Part shown: positions 54,976 through 64,000 of the stretch, piece by piece
How positions within the stretch are numbered: the first letter of the stretch is position 1
Layout: the number at the start of each line of letters is the position of its first letter
Source of the DNA: Demequina silvatica
Lineage (GTDB): Bacteria; Actinomycetota; Actinomycetes; Actinomycetales; Demequinaceae
Direction: 5' to 3'
Length of the DNA stretch: 64,000 nt
NCBI RefSeq assembly: GCF_000971215.1
Contig: NZ_BBMA01000003.1
Location: 186,001 to 250,000, forward strand
Position numbers and translations under genes: made by a program
Notes under the pieces: generated by a model
What the model saw: only the letters and a program-made list of their open reading frames with translations
What the model was told of the DNA's origin: nothing
Database searches by the model: none

Positions 54976-55707
54976 TCAGGCCGCCGCGACGGTGGCACGG
55001 CGCAGCGGGGCCGGGGTGACGGCCCGCTGCGCGCGCGCCAGCAGCCAGTCGATGCCGAGGCACAGCGCCGCCACGAGGATGCCGCCGGCGAGCACCTCGC
55101 CGTAGCGCTGCGTCGCGAGCCCGAAGTTGATGATGACCCCGAGGCCGCCGCCGGCGACCAGGGCGGCGAGCGGCACCGTCGCCACGGTCTGCGTGGTCGA
55201 GGTGCGCAGGCCCGCGGCGATCAGCGGCACCGCGAGCGGCAGCTCGACCCGCAGCGCCACCTGCAGGCGCGTCATGCCCTGGCCGAACGCCGCCTCGCGC
55301 ACGTCCGCATCCACGCCCGCCATGCCGGTGAACGTGTTGGTGAGGATGGGCGGGAACGCGAAGATCGCGGCCGCGATGATGACCGCGCGGTTGCCGAACC
55401 CGATCGCGGAGGCCGCGAACAGCGTGAGAAGCGCGAGGGTGGGCATCGCGCGCGACACGTTCGACACCACGGTGGTGACGCCGCCGCCGCGGCGGACGTG
55501 CCCCAGCCACAGCCCGAGCGGGAGCGCGAGCGCCGCCGCGATGCCGACCGCCGCGAAGGACATGTAGAGGTGCTCGAGGGTGAGCGCGATGATCGAGTCC
55601 TGTTGGAAGCGCAGCGAGCCGTCGAAGTTGGTGCCGAACACCCCGTTCGCCCCCACCCAGCTCTCCGGGGTGGTGAGGTACGTCCACGCGTCGCCGATGG
55701 TGCTCAT
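54976..55707 (-). CDS. Osmoprotectant ABC transporter permease 2
   Basis: A 243-residue permease with about six helices. The EAA loop segment is near DADVREAAFGQGMTRLQVALRVELP, matching OpuCB/OpuCD-type subunits. It begins in a 4-bp overlap with the preceding permease gene and is followed by the binding-protein gene after 121 bp. One GGACGATGCG motif sits directly after its stop (54961-54970). Confidence 0.92.
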   Translation of the reverse strand: MSTIGDAWTYLTTPESWVGANGVFGTNFDGSLRFQQDSIIALTLEHLYMSFAAVGIAAALALPLGLWLGHVRRGGGVTTVVSNVSRAMPTLALLTLFAASAIGFGNRAVIIAAAIFAFPPILTNTFTGMAGVDADVREAAFGQGMTRLQVALRVELPLAVPLIAAGLRTSTTQTVATVPLAALVAGGGLGVIINFGLATQRYGEVLAGGILVAALCLGIDWLLARAQRAVTPAPLRRATVAAA

Positions 55708-56420
55708 GCGGCGGCCTCCGCGGAGCGGCCGGCGCCGCCGGCCCGTCCGCCCCGCAGTGAGCGGCGCGCGCGACGGCGCTCGCGCGCCCACGGCGTCGCC
55801 CACCGCGCGATCAGCACCAGCAGCAGGTCGAGCAGCAGCGCGAGCGCGAGGCACAGGAGCGCGCTGGTCGCGATCTGCGCGCGGTAGTTGGACTGCATGC
55901 CGCGGAACATCAGCTGCCCGAGACCGCCGTAGCCCACCACCACGCCCACGGTCACCAGCGCCACCGTGGACACGGTGGCGATCCGCAGCCCGGCGAAGAT
56001 CGACGGCAGCGCGTTGGGCAGCTCGACGGTGAGCAGCATGCGGGTCCGCGAGTAGCCGAGCCCGCGCGCCGCGTCGACGATGTCGGGGTCCACGCCCTGG
56101 AGCCCCACCACCGTGTTGCGCACCAGCACCAGCAACGCATACGCGACCAGCCCGATGAGCACGGTGGTGCGGCCGATCCCGGTGAAGGGCGCGAGCAGAG
56201 CGAACAGCGCGAAGGACGGCACCGTGTAGAGGACGCCGGTGATCCCGAGGATGGGCCCGGCGAAGCGCGGCGAGCGCCGCACCACCATCGCGAGCGGCAG
56301 CGCGATCGCGGCGGCGATGAGGATCGCCTGGAGCGTGAGCGACGTGTGGATCACCAGCTGCTCCCACACCTCGTCGCCGCTGCGCCGGAGGTAGTCGAGC
56401 GACAGCCAGGGGTTATCCAC
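55704..56420 (-). CDS. Osmoprotectant ABC transporter permease 1
   Basis: A 238-residue permease paralogous to the next gene. The EAA loop is near DPDIVDAARGLGYSRTRMLLTVELP, and the C-terminus is Arg/Ala/Gly-rich. The GTG start at 56420 gives a normal length and leaves 57 bp to the divergent ATPase gene. The two permeases presumably form the heterodimeric channel. Confidence 0.9.
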   Translation of the reverse strand: MDNPWLSLDYLRRSGDEVWEQLVIHTSLTLQAILIAAAIALPLAMVVRRSPRFAGPILGITGVLYTVPSFALFALLAPFTGIGRTTVLIGLVAYALLVLVRNTVVGLQGVDPDIVDAARGLGYSRTRMLLTVELPNALPSIFAGLRIATVSTVALVTVGVVVGYGGLGQLMFRGMQSNYRAQIATSALLCLALALLLDLLLVLIARWATPWARERRRARRSLRGGRAGGAGRSAEAAA

Positions 56421-56477
56421 CCCTCGACCGTACACGCCGCCTCCGACCGCCGGCCGGGCGCACGCTACGGTGGACCG

Positions 56478-57233
56478 ATGGACACCAGCGGGATCACGCT
56501 CGAGGCCGTGCGCAAGGTCTACCCCGACGGCACGGTCGCCGTGGACTCGCTCGACCTCGAGGCGCGGCCGGGCGAGGTGCTCGCGCTGGTCGGCCCCTCC
56601 GGCTGCGGCAAGTCGACCACCCTGCGCATGATCAACCGCCTGGTCGAGCCCAGCGCCGGGCGCATCCTGGTGGGCGGCACGGACGTCATGGGGCAGGACC
56701 CGGTCGAGCTGCGCCGCGGGATCGGCTACGTCATCCAGCACGTGGGGCTGTTCCCGCACCGCACGGTCGCGCAGAACGTCGCAACCGTGCCCGGCCTGCT
56801 CAAGTGGGACAAGGCGCGCACGGCCGAGCGCGTGGGCGAGCTGCTCGACCTGGTGGGCCTGCCCGCCGCGACCTACGGCCCGCGCTACCCGCACGAGCTC
56901 TCGGGCGGCGAGCGTCAGCGCGTGGGGGTCGCCCGCGCGCTCGCGGCCCGGCCGCCGGTGATGCTCATGGACGAGCCGTTCGGCGCCGTCGACCCGCAGG
57001 GAAGGCGCCGCCTCCAACGCGAGTTCCAGGCGCTGCAGCGCGAGCTGGGGCTCACGGTGGTGATGGTCACCCACGACATGCGTGAGGCCGTGCTGCTCGC
57101 GGACCGCATCGCGGTGCTGTCCCGCGGCGGGGTCCTCGAGCAGCTCGGCACGCCCGAGGAGGTCACGGGCAGCCCGGCGAACGCCTTCGTCGCGGACTTC
57201 CTCGCCGACTTCGGCGAGGCGCCCGCAGCCTGA
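56478..57233 (+). CDS. Osmoprotectant ABC transporter ATP-binding protein
   Basis: A 251-residue ATPase of the ProV/OpuCA group: Walker A GPSGCGKST, Q-loop region YVIQHVGLFPH (diagnostic for this group), signature LSGGERQR, Walker B VMLMDEPFGAVD. It lacks the C-terminal CBS domains that sense ionic strength in many OpuCA proteins. TACGGT (56466-56471) is 6 nt before the ATG (leaderless). It is divergent from the permease-binding protein operon. Confidence 0.93.
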   Translation: MDTSGITLEAVRKVYPDGTVAVDSLDLEARPGEVLALVGPSGCGKSTTLRMINRLVEPSAGRILVGGTDVMGQDPVELRRGIGYVIQHVGLFPHRTVAQNVATVPGLLKWDKARTAERVGELLDLVGLPAATYGPRYPHELSGGERQRVGVARALAARPPVMLMDEPFGAVDPQGRRRLQREFQALQRELGLTVVMVTHDMREAVLLADRIAVLSRGGVLEQLGTPEEVTGSPANAFVADFLADFGEAPAA

Positions 57234-57261
57234 GGCGCGCGTCGTCCCTCCGCGCGCGCGG

Positions 57262-57285
57262 CGCATCGTCCCGAGGGACGATGCG
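57262..57285. repeat. Perfect head-to-head GGACGATGCG hairpin, likely also a terminator
   Basis: CGCATCGTCCC (57262-57272) and GGGACGATGCG (57275-57285) form an 11-bp perfect stem with a GA centre between two convergent genes. A degenerate third copy (CGTCGTCCCTCCG) is just upstream. Confidence 0.8.
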
Positions 57286-57295
57286 GGGGCCGGGT

Positions 57296-57961
57296 CTAGC
57301 GCCAGCGGCCCCGCCACCAGGGGGTCTTGATACCCGCGGCGGCGCGTTCCTCGCGCTCGGCCCGCTCCTCCGCCTCGAGCTGCGCGCGGCGGCGCCGGCG
57401 CCGCCTGCCCGTGGTGACGATCCGGTAGAACACCAGGCCCATCGCGACCAGCACCACCAGCACGAGGATGGGCACGAAGATCGCGATGAGGCTGAGCGCG
57501 ACCGCGGTCGCGTCCTCCGCGAAGGACGCGACGGGCGCCCCTGTGCCCGCGGTGGCCGCGTTGACCGAGGGGCGGGAGGCGGACTTCGCGGTGTGCACGC
57601 CCGCGGCGACGATCGCGCCCACGATGCCCGCGATCAGGGGGTTGTCCTGCCAGAAGTTGCTCTCATCGATCACCTGCGCCGCGGCGGTCGCGGCGAAGAT
57701 CACGCCGCCCACCAGGGGCCGGACCAGGGACTGGATGAGGTCGTTGATGTGGTCGACGCCGGGGATCTTGTCGAGCACCAGCTCCGCGGCGAGGAACAGC
57801 AGGCCGATGATGATCGCGGGCCACGACTGCAGCCAGTCGAGCTGCTCGGGGAGCACGATGAAGTCCGTGAAGCGCGCGAACAGCCCGACCATCACCAGCG
57901 GGATGAACGCGTTGAGTCCTGCGGCGGCGGCGAGGCCGGCACCGGTCAGGGCTGCGAACAT
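57296..57961 (-). CDS. DUF4126 membrane protein
   Basis: A 221-residue membrane protein with about five hydrophobic segments; GAGLAAAAGLNAFIPLVMVGL and DKIPGVDHINDLIQSLVRPL are the conserved blocks of DUF4126. The C-terminal tail is strongly basic (a run of seven arginines) and then charged. Function unknown. The upstream region contains the tRNA-His terminator hairpin. Confidence 0.87.
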   Translation of the reverse strand: MFAALTGAGLAAAAGLNAFIPLVMVGLFARFTDFIVLPEQLDWLQSWPAIIIGLLFLAAELVLDKIPGVDHINDLIQSLVRPLVGGVIFAATAAAQVIDESNFWQDNPLIAGIVGAIVAAGVHTAKSASRPSVNAATAGTGAPVASFAEDATAVALSLIAIFVPILVLVVLVAMGLVFYRIVTTGRRRRRRRAQLEAEERAEREERAAAGIKTPWWRGRWR

Positions 57962-58025
57962 GTGACCTCCTCAGGCGTGGGCGGCGCGGCGGCGCCCTCG
58001 CAAGGATAGACCGCCGGGAACGGCG

Positions 58026-58057
58026 AAGGCCCCCGGTGTCGGAACGCCGGGGGCCTT
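58026..58057 (-). terminator. Terminator of the tRNA-His gene
   Basis: AAGGCCCCCGG (58026-58036) pairs with CCGGGGGCCTT (58047-58057), lying just past the 3' end of tRNA-His. Confidence 0.8.
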
Positions 58058-58064
58058 GCCTCGA

Positions 58065-58141
58065 TGGGGTGGCTAACGGGACTTGAACCCGCGGCCCCCG
58101 CGACCACAACGCGGTGCTCTACCAGCTGAGCTATAGCCACC
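58065..58141 (-). tRNA. tRNA-His (anticodon GUG)
   Basis: A 77-nt tRNA including encoded CCA. It carries the extra G(-1) opposite C73 that is specific to tRNA-His. The acceptor is GTGGCTA/TAGCCAC, the anticodon loop TTGTGGT and the T-arm CGGGTTCAAGTCCCG. Confidence 0.95.
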
Positions 58142-58181
58142 ATCGGCCCTCGGTGAAGGGCCACGGAAGAGTATACCGGGT

Positions 58182-58799
58182 CTACGAGGCGGCGGGTGAC
58201 GCGTCAGGGACCACGCTGGCGGCGGCCGCCTTGGCGGCGTCCGAGTCCGGGCCGGGCAGCGGCACCAGGATGGTCTCGCGGTAGTACCGCAGCTCGGTGA
58301 TCGAGTCGCGGATGTCGCCGAGCGCCCGGTGGCCGCCAGTCTTCGCCGGCGCCTGGAAGAACACGCGCGGGTACCAGCGGCGCACCAGCTCCTTGAAGGA
58401 GCTCACGTCGACGACGCGGTAGTGGAGGTGCCCGATCACGTCGGGCATGTCGCGCTCGAGGAACATGCGGTCCATGCCCACGGTGTTGCCCGCGAGCGGC
58501 GACTTGCCGGCGACCGGCACGTGCTGCTTGATGTAGGCGAGCACCTGCTCCTGCGCGTCCTCCATGGTGGTGCCGCCCGCGAGCTCGGGCAGCAGCCCCG
58601 ACTCGACGTGCATGTTCCGCACGAAGTCGCCCATGCCGGCGAGCTCGTCATCGGTGGGCTTGATCACCACGGAGACGCCGTCGCCCAGGACGTTGAGGTC
58701 CGAGTCGGTCACCAGGCATGCGACCTCGATCAGCGCGTCCGCGCTGATATCGAGCCCGGTCATCTCGCAGTCGATCCAGACGAGGGGGGTGTCGGTCAT
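58182..58799 (-). CDS. orn: Oligoribonuclease
   Basis: A 205-residue DEDDh 3'-5' exonuclease that degrades di- and short oligonucleotides. Motifs: WIDCEMTGLD (ExoI), NTVGMDRMFL (ExoII) and HRALGDIRDS (ExoIII, with the catalytic His). The ATG at 58799 is preferred to a GTG at 58808 because TACAGT lies 7 nt upstream of it on this strand (leaderless). The C-terminus has an Ala/Asp/Ser-rich extension beyond the core. Confidence 0.95.
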   Translation of the reverse strand: MTDTPLVWIDCEMTGLDISADALIEVACLVTDSDLNVLGDGVSVVIKPTDDELAGMGDFVRNMHVESGLLPELAGGTTMEDAQEQVLAYIKQHVPVAGKSPLAGNTVGMDRMFLERDMPDVIGHLHYRVVDVSSFKELVRRWYPRVFFQAPAKTGGHRALGDIRDSITELRYYRETILVPLPGPDSDAAKAAAASVVPDASPAAS

Positions 58800-58864
58800 G
58801 CCGACCACTGTACCGAGGGTGAGGCGGGACGATGCGGGGGTTGACAGGGCGCGGGCCGCATGGT

Positions 58865-58890
58865 TGGTTAGTTGGTGAAGTAATTAACCA
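58865..58890. promoter_or_regulatory. Operator of the GntR-ABC operon
   Basis: TGGTTA (58865-58870) and TAACCA (58885-58890) are exact inverted repeats 14 bp apart. A TTGACA -35 (58841-58846) lies so that the left half falls at the -10 position. Adjacent to the GntR gene, this suggests autoregulation. Confidence 0.55.
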
Positions 58891-58902
58891 GGGAACCGAG
58901 GG

Positions 58903-59265
58903 GTGCACGTGGACGACGGTCGGCCGATCTTCCAGCAGATCGCGGAGCGGCTCGAGGCGAGGATCCTCGACGGCTCGCTGCCGGAGGGCACGCAGGTGCC
59001 GTCGATCAACGAGCTCGCCGCGTTCCACCGGATCAACCCGGCGACGGCGCTCAAGGGCGTCAACCGCCTGGTCGACGCCGGGCTGCTCGAGAAGCGACGG
59101 GGGATCGGGATGTTCGTATCGGAGGGGGCGCGCGAGCGGCTGCTCGCGGAGCGGCGGCAGGAGTTCCGCGACCAGCACGTGAGGCCGCTCGTCGAGCGCG
59201 CGAGCGCGCTCGGGGTCGGCGTGGACCGGCTCGTCGAGATGATCAGGAAGGAGGCGGGACAGTGA
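58903..59265 (+). CDS. GntR-family regulator, YtrA subgroup
   Basis: A 120-residue short GntR protein: an N-terminal winged HTH (PIFQQIAERLEARILDGSLPEG, INELAAFHRINPATALKGVNRLV) and only a short helical dimerisation tail, the hallmark of YtrA-type regulators, which control linked ABC exporters. The GTG at 58903 is used; a GTG at 58909 is also possible. Its stop overlaps the ATPase start (GTGA). Signal unknown; members often respond to cell-envelope-active compounds. Confidence 0.88.
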   Translation: MHVDDGRPIFQQIAERLEARILDGSLPEGTQVPSINELAAFHRINPATALKGVNRLVDAGLLEKRRGIGMFVSEGARERLLAERRQEFRDQHVRPLVERASALGVGVDRLVEMIRKEAGQ

Positions 59266-60149
59266 CCGCCATCATCGAGGCGCAGGACCTGCGCCGGACC
59301 TTCGGCGCCGTGCGCGCCGTGGACGGCATGAGCTTCGCCGTCGAGGAGGGGTCCATCTGCGGCCTGCTCGGACGCAACGGCGCGGGCAAGTCCACGCTGA
59401 TGAACCTGGTCATGGGTCAGGACTTCCCGAGCTCCGGCACCGTGCGCGTGCTGGGGGAGGACCCCGTCGAGAACGCCCGGGTGCTCACCCGCACGTGCTT
59501 CATCAAGGAGTCCCAGAGCTACCCCGACGCGTTTCGCGCGAAGCACGTGCTCGCCACCGCGCCGCACTTCTTCCCGCACTACGACCACGCGCTCGCCGCG
59601 CGGCTCGTCGCGGACTTCGACCTGCCCGTCAACCGCATGGTGAAGAAGATGTCCCGCGGCCAGCGGTCCGCGCTCGGCGCGATCGTGGGCATCGCGTCGC
59701 GCGCCGAGCTCACGCTGCTCGACGAGCCGTACGCGGGCCTCGACGCCGTCGCGCGCCACGTGTTCTACGACCGCCTGCTCGAGGACTACGCGCGCCACCC
59801 CCGCACCATCGTGCTGTCCACCCACCTCATCGACGAGGTCGCCGACCTGCTCGACCACGTCCTCGTGGTCCACCAGGGCCGCCTCGAGATCGACGCCGCG
59901 ACCGAGGAGCTGCGGAGCTCCGCCGCCACGCTGGTGGGCCGCTCCGCGGACATCGACGCGTTCGTCGAGGGGCGCGAGGTCCTGGGCCGCGAGCGGATCG
60001 CCGGCATCGCCTCGGTGACCGTCGCGGGCCTGAGCCAGGACGACCGTGCGCGCGCCGCACGCTCCGGACTCGAGGTCACCCCCGTGTCCTTGCAGCAGCT
60101 GATCGTGCGCCGCACCGGCGCCCCCACCTCCGAGGAGGTCGCGTCATGA
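59262..60149 (+). CDS. ABC transporter ATP-binding protein (YtrB/BcrA-like)
   Basis: A 295-residue ATPase: Walker A GRNGAGKST, a degenerate signature MSRGQRS, Walker B LTLLDEPYAGLD and switch His in STHLID, followed by a C-terminal extension of about 80 residues. It is typical of the exporters controlled by YtrA-type GntR regulators. It is coupled to the regulator gene on one side and to the permease (ATGA overlap) on the other. Confidence 0.9.
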   Translation: MTAIIEAQDLRRTFGAVRAVDGMSFAVEEGSICGLLGRNGAGKSTLMNLVMGQDFPSSGTVRVLGEDPVENARVLTRTCFIKESQSYPDAFRAKHVLATAPHFFPHYDHALAARLVADFDLPVNRMVKKMSRGQRSALGAIVGIASRAELTLLDEPYAGLDAVARHVFYDRLLEDYARHPRTIVLSTHLIDEVADLLDHVLVVHQGRLEIDAATEELRSSAATLVGRSADIDAFVEGREVLGRERIAGIASVTVAGLSQDDRARAARSGLEVTPVSLQQLIVRRTGAPTSEEVAS

Positions 60150-60901
60150 CCGTCGCCGCCGCCGCACCCGCGGCCCTCATCCCCGCCGGCCGGCGCGTGT
60201 GGAACGTCGCGCGCCTGCAGTTCGCGAACCCGTGGCCCACGGTGATCACGCCGTGGCTGGTGCTGTTCGCCGTCCACGGGCTCACCTGGTCGATCTGGTC
60301 GATCATCGCCCACTACGCCGGTCCCACCCTCGAGGAGGACGCGTTCCGCTACGCCGGGGGAGTGAGCTGGCTGGTCATCTACATGATGGTGATCGCGATC
60401 CAGGCGATGAACGCGACCTTCCGCTTCGCGCTGGGGTTCGCGTCCACCCGCCGCGACTACTACATGGGCACGCTCGCGTTCTTCGGGATCATGGCCGTGG
60501 TCTACGGCGTCGGGCTCGGCCTGCTCGCGGGCGTCGAGCGCGCGACCGACGGGTGGGGCGTCGACGGCAGCTTCTACGCGCCGGCGTACCTGTACGACCA
60601 GCCGCTCGCGGTGGTCGCCTTCCACTTCTTCGCGCTGTACCTGCTGTTCATCGCGGCGGGGACGCTGGTGGGGGCCATGTTCGTGCGGTGGCGCGCCACC
60701 GGCTTGTACGTGTTCTTCGCCGGGCTGCTGCTGCTCGGGGTGCTGCTGGTGTGGTGGCTGGTGGACTCGGGCGCGAGCACCGCGGCCGCGTTCTTCACCG
60801 AGAACACGATCGCAGTGATCATGGCGTGGACCCTCCCGGTGAGCGTGGTGCTCGCGGCGCTCGGGTTCCTGGTGATGCGTCGCACGCCCGTGCGCGGCTG
60901 A
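60146..60901 (+). CDS. ABC transporter permease paired with the GntR-linked ATPase
   Basis: A 251-residue membrane protein with about six helices (clear hydrophobic runs near residues 37-52, 75-90, 110-130, 165-185, 195-215 and 225-245). No known domain signature; it is the expected membrane partner of the upstream ATPase. It starts in an ATGA overlap. Substrate unknown. Confidence 0.82.
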   Translation: MTVAAAAPAALIPAGRRVWNVARLQFANPWPTVITPWLVLFAVHGLTWSIWSIIAHYAGPTLEEDAFRYAGGVSWLVIYMMVIAIQAMNATFRFALGFASTRRDYYMGTLAFFGIMAVVYGVGLGLLAGVERATDGWGVDGSFYAPAYLYDQPLAVVAFHFFALYLLFIAAGTLVGAMFVRWRATGLYVFFAGLLLLGVLLVWWLVDSGASTAAAFFTENTIAVIMAWTLPVSVVLAALGFLVMRRTPVRG

Positions 60902-60982
60902 GCCGCCGCCCCGTACGAAGGTCGGGCCCGCGCATCGTCCCCCCAGACGACGCGCGGGCCCTGCCGCGCAGGCGCTCCCAGA

Positions 60983-60994
60983 GTGAGCACTCAC
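60983..60994. promoter_or_regulatory. LacI-type half-palindrome site A upstream of the sugar ABC operon
   Basis: GTGAG-CA-CTCAC is a perfect 5-2-5 inverted repeat, resembling LacI/GalR-family operators. It is about 200 bp before the binding-protein gene, in a 293-bp gene-free gap that also holds two GGACGATGCG-like motifs. Confidence 0.45.
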
Positions 60995-61081
60995 ATTCGC
61001 CGCGCGCCCATGGTGACGCATCCGCGCATCGTCGCCCCTCGCGCCGCCTGTTCCGTTACCGAAACGTGACCGTAGCCCTCT

Positions 61082-61111
61082 TGTGAGGGTTCACATTGTG
61101 AGCGCTAATAT
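61082..61111. promoter_or_regulatory. LacI-type operator region B upstream of the sugar ABC operon
   Basis: TGTGA-GGGT-TCACA (61082-61095) is directly followed by ATTGTGAGCGCTAATAT, whose left half equals the classical lac operator half-site (ATTGTGAGC) around a central GCGC-like core. Repression of the sugar operon by a LacI-family protein encoded elsewhere is likely. Confidence 0.55.
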
Positions 61112-61194
61112 CCGAGACACGGGGTCCTTCAGGGGCGCCGGGGCATCGCGCTCGACTACCGGCAAGGACGCCGGGCCAGAACAGGGAGGTTCTG

Positions 61195-62199
61195 ATGATG
61201 AAGAAGCGTTTCATTTCCACCATCGCGATCGCGGGGGCCGCGGCCATGGCGCTCACGGCGTGCTCGTCGGACCCGGAGCCGGGTGCGAGCGGCTCGGCGG
61301 CCGGCGGCGGGGGCGGCGACGGCGAGGTCATCACCGTCGGCTTCGCGCAGACCGGCTCGGAGTCCGGCTGGCGCTCCGCCAACACCGACTCGATGAAGGA
61401 GGCGTTCTCCGCGGAGAACGGCTTCGACCTCATCTTCAACGCCGCGGACAACGACACCGCCGCGCAGATCACCGCCGTGCGCAGCTTCATCAACCAGGGC
61501 GTCGACGCGATCGTCATCGCGCCGATCGTCGAGGACGGCTGGGACGACGTATTGACCGAGGCGAAGAATGCGGGCATCCCGGTGATCCTCGAGGACCGCA
61601 CCGTCTCCTCGCCCGAGGACCTCTACGCCGCGTGGGTGGGCCTCGACTTCGAGAAGGAGGGCACCATGGCGGGCGAGTGGGCCGCCGCGGAGTTCGGCGA
61701 CACCGAGACCAAGATGGTGGTGCTCGAGGGCACCACCGGCTCGGCGCCCGCGAACGACCGCGCGACCGGCTTCGACGCCGCCATCGAGGGCACCATGATC
61801 GAGAAGATCGACTCGCAGACCGGCGACTTCACCCGCGACGGCGGCAAGTCCGTGATGGAGGGCTTCCTCCAGAACTACGGCGTCGACGGGATCGACCTGG
61901 TCTACGCGCACAACGACGACATGGCGCTGGGCGCGATCGAGGCGATCGAGGCCGCGGGCGCGGTGCCGGGCGAGGACATCAAGATCATCTCGATCGACGC
62001 GGTCCACGACGGCATGCAGGCGCTGGTCGACGGCAAGATCAACTACATCGTCGAGTGCAACCCGCTGCTGGGCGAGCTCGCCGCCGGGCTCGTGAAGGAC
62101 GTGCTCGCGGGCAACGACGTCGAGCGCACCGTCTACGTCGAGGACCAGGCCTTCGACCAGGCGGCCGCCGAGGCCGCGCTGCCGGACCGCAAGTACTGA
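61195..62199 (+). CDS. Sugar ABC transporter substrate-binding lipoprotein (YtfQ/ribose type)
   Basis: A 334-residue binding protein: lipobox LTAC (Cys23), Gly/Ser linker, then a type I periplasmic-binding fold of the RbsB/YtfQ group (TVGFAQTGSESGWRSANTDSM, NQGVDAIVIAPIVEDGWDDVL, YAHNDDMALGAIEAIEAAG). The FAQTGSESGWR start closely resembles YtfQ, the galactofuranose-binding protein, so a pentose or furanose sugar is likely. AGGGAGG precedes the ATG. ATPase and permease genes follow in order. Confidence 0.9.
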   Translation: MMKKRFISTIAIAGAAAMALTACSSDPEPGASGSAAGGGGGDGEVITVGFAQTGSESGWRSANTDSMKEAFSAENGFDLIFNAADNDTAAQITAVRSFINQGVDAIVIAPIVEDGWDDVLTEAKNAGIPVILEDRTVSSPEDLYAAWVGLDFEKEGTMAGEWAAAEFGDTETKMVVLEGTTGSAPANDRATGFDAAIEGTMIEKIDSQTGDFTRDGGKSVMEGFLQNYGVDGIDLVYAHNDDMALGAIEAIEAAGAVPGEDIKIISIDAVHDGMQALVDGKINYIVECNPLLGELAAGLVKDVLAGNDVERTVYVEDQAFDQAAAEAALPDRKY

Positions 62200-62232
62200 T
62201 CCGTCCGGCACGGACCTGGTAGGAGCGGGATC

Positions 62233-62269
62233 CGCCCGCGGGGGTCGGCACGGCCGGCCCCCGCGGGCG
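62233..62269 (+). terminator. Intercistronic hairpin after the sugar-binding protein gene
   Basis: Arms 62233-62248 and 62254-62269 pair over 16 bp with one G-T wobble and a CACGG loop, with no T-tract. This is the same arrangement as after the binding protein at 14276-15859. Confidence 0.7.
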
Positions 62270-62299
62270 ACCCGCGGCAACGACAGAAAGCAGCCCCTC

Positions 62300-63831
<1,532 letters not shown>

Positions 63832-63835
<4 letters not shown>

Positions 63836-64000
63836 ACGCCCTGTACAAGCATCGGCTGTTCTGGCCGATCGCCTCGCTGCTCGCGCTGATCGCGATCAAC
63901 GCGATCGCGCGGCCGCAGTTCATCAAGGTCACGGTGAGGGACGGCGAGCTCTACGGCGCGCTCGTCACCATCCTCAAGGACAGCGCGCCGCTCATGCTGG
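63832..64000 (+). CDS. Sugar ABC transporter permease, N-terminal part; 3' end outside window
   Basis: The GTG start at 63832 overlaps the ATPase stop (GTGA), and the frame stays open to the window end (56 codons). The N-terminus, NALYKHRLFWPIASLLALIA, a first transmembrane helix and then LYGALVTILKDSAPLML match YtfT/RbsC-type permeases. The remainder of the gene is not visible. Confidence 0.85.

Noticed and set aside
54976-56367. A single 463-residue fused permease read from one long minus-strand frame
   Set aside because: The frame upstream of 55707 is arginine-rich non-protein sequence; the second permease is encoded in another frame (55704-56420), and the two genes meet in an ATGA overlap.

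Overview
The window is a GC-rich (roughly 70% or more), gene-dense stretch of an actinobacterial chromosome. The actinobacterial assignment rests on several points: DUF3039, DUF2017 and DUF6421 proteins; the clpS-DUF2017-murI-MBL-rph-rdgB gene order known from mycobacteria; a release factor 2 gene without a programmed frameshift; and many genes that look leaderless (TANNNT, 6-8 nt, then ATG/GTG, with no Shine-Dalgarno). A Micrococcales-like genome (Demequina/Cellulomonas type) is my best guess, but that is an inference. No insertion sequence, prophage or CRISPR array was seen.

Left part (1-5.6 kb): the 3' end of one aldehyde dehydrogenase, a second succinate-semialdehyde-dehydrogenase-like gene, a rhodanese lipoprotein and adhE. 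The rhodanese, adhE and a distant thioredoxin gene (46.7 kb) are each preceded by the same ATACCCC-NN-GGGGTAT palindrome, typical of the CsoR/CstR repressor family. A 126-bp non-coding element with perfect 24-bp terminal inverted repeats lies between the rhodanese gene and adhE.

Nitrogen-compound locus (5.7-22 kb): a biotin-dependent urea/guanidine carboxylase with an MBL hydrolase; a TetR regulator; the two carboxyguanidine-deiminase subunits (DUF1989) with allophanate hydrolase; then a peptide-type ABC importer, two tandem isochorismatase-fold cysteine hydrolases and an MFS transporter. Three near-identical palindromes (CTATCGNCCGATAG type) precede the three transcription units and define a local TetR regulon. 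Together the genes can be read as uptake of a guanidino or biuret-like compound, its hydrolysis by the cysteine hydrolases, guanidine carboxylation, deimination to allophanate, and cleavage to ammonia and CO2.

Central part (22-37 kb): an amidohydrolase, a small coiled-coil lipoprotein, prfB, ftsE-ftsX-M23 peptidase, smpB, a DUF2207 protein, an MMPL exporter with a divergent TetR, tmRNA (ssrA), a Ca/Na antiporter, a formate/nitrite channel and a fatty acid desaturase.

Right part (37.5-64 kb): an ABC pair; the clpS...rdgB-mug housekeeping cluster; NUDIX, trxA and LysE-type genes; tRNA-Leu, tRNA-Lys and tRNA-His; bcp; an SDR/DUF6421/Lrp group; a frameshifted repeat protein; a CDP-glucose 4,6-dehydratase; an osmoprotectant ABC system; orn; a GntR-controlled ABC pair; and the start of a sugar ABC operon cut by the window end.

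Across the whole window the 10-mer GGACGATGCG (or its complement) recurs 26 times by my count, mostly in intergenic DNA and sometimes as hairpins, including a 64-bp duplicated palindromic element. I do not recognise this family.
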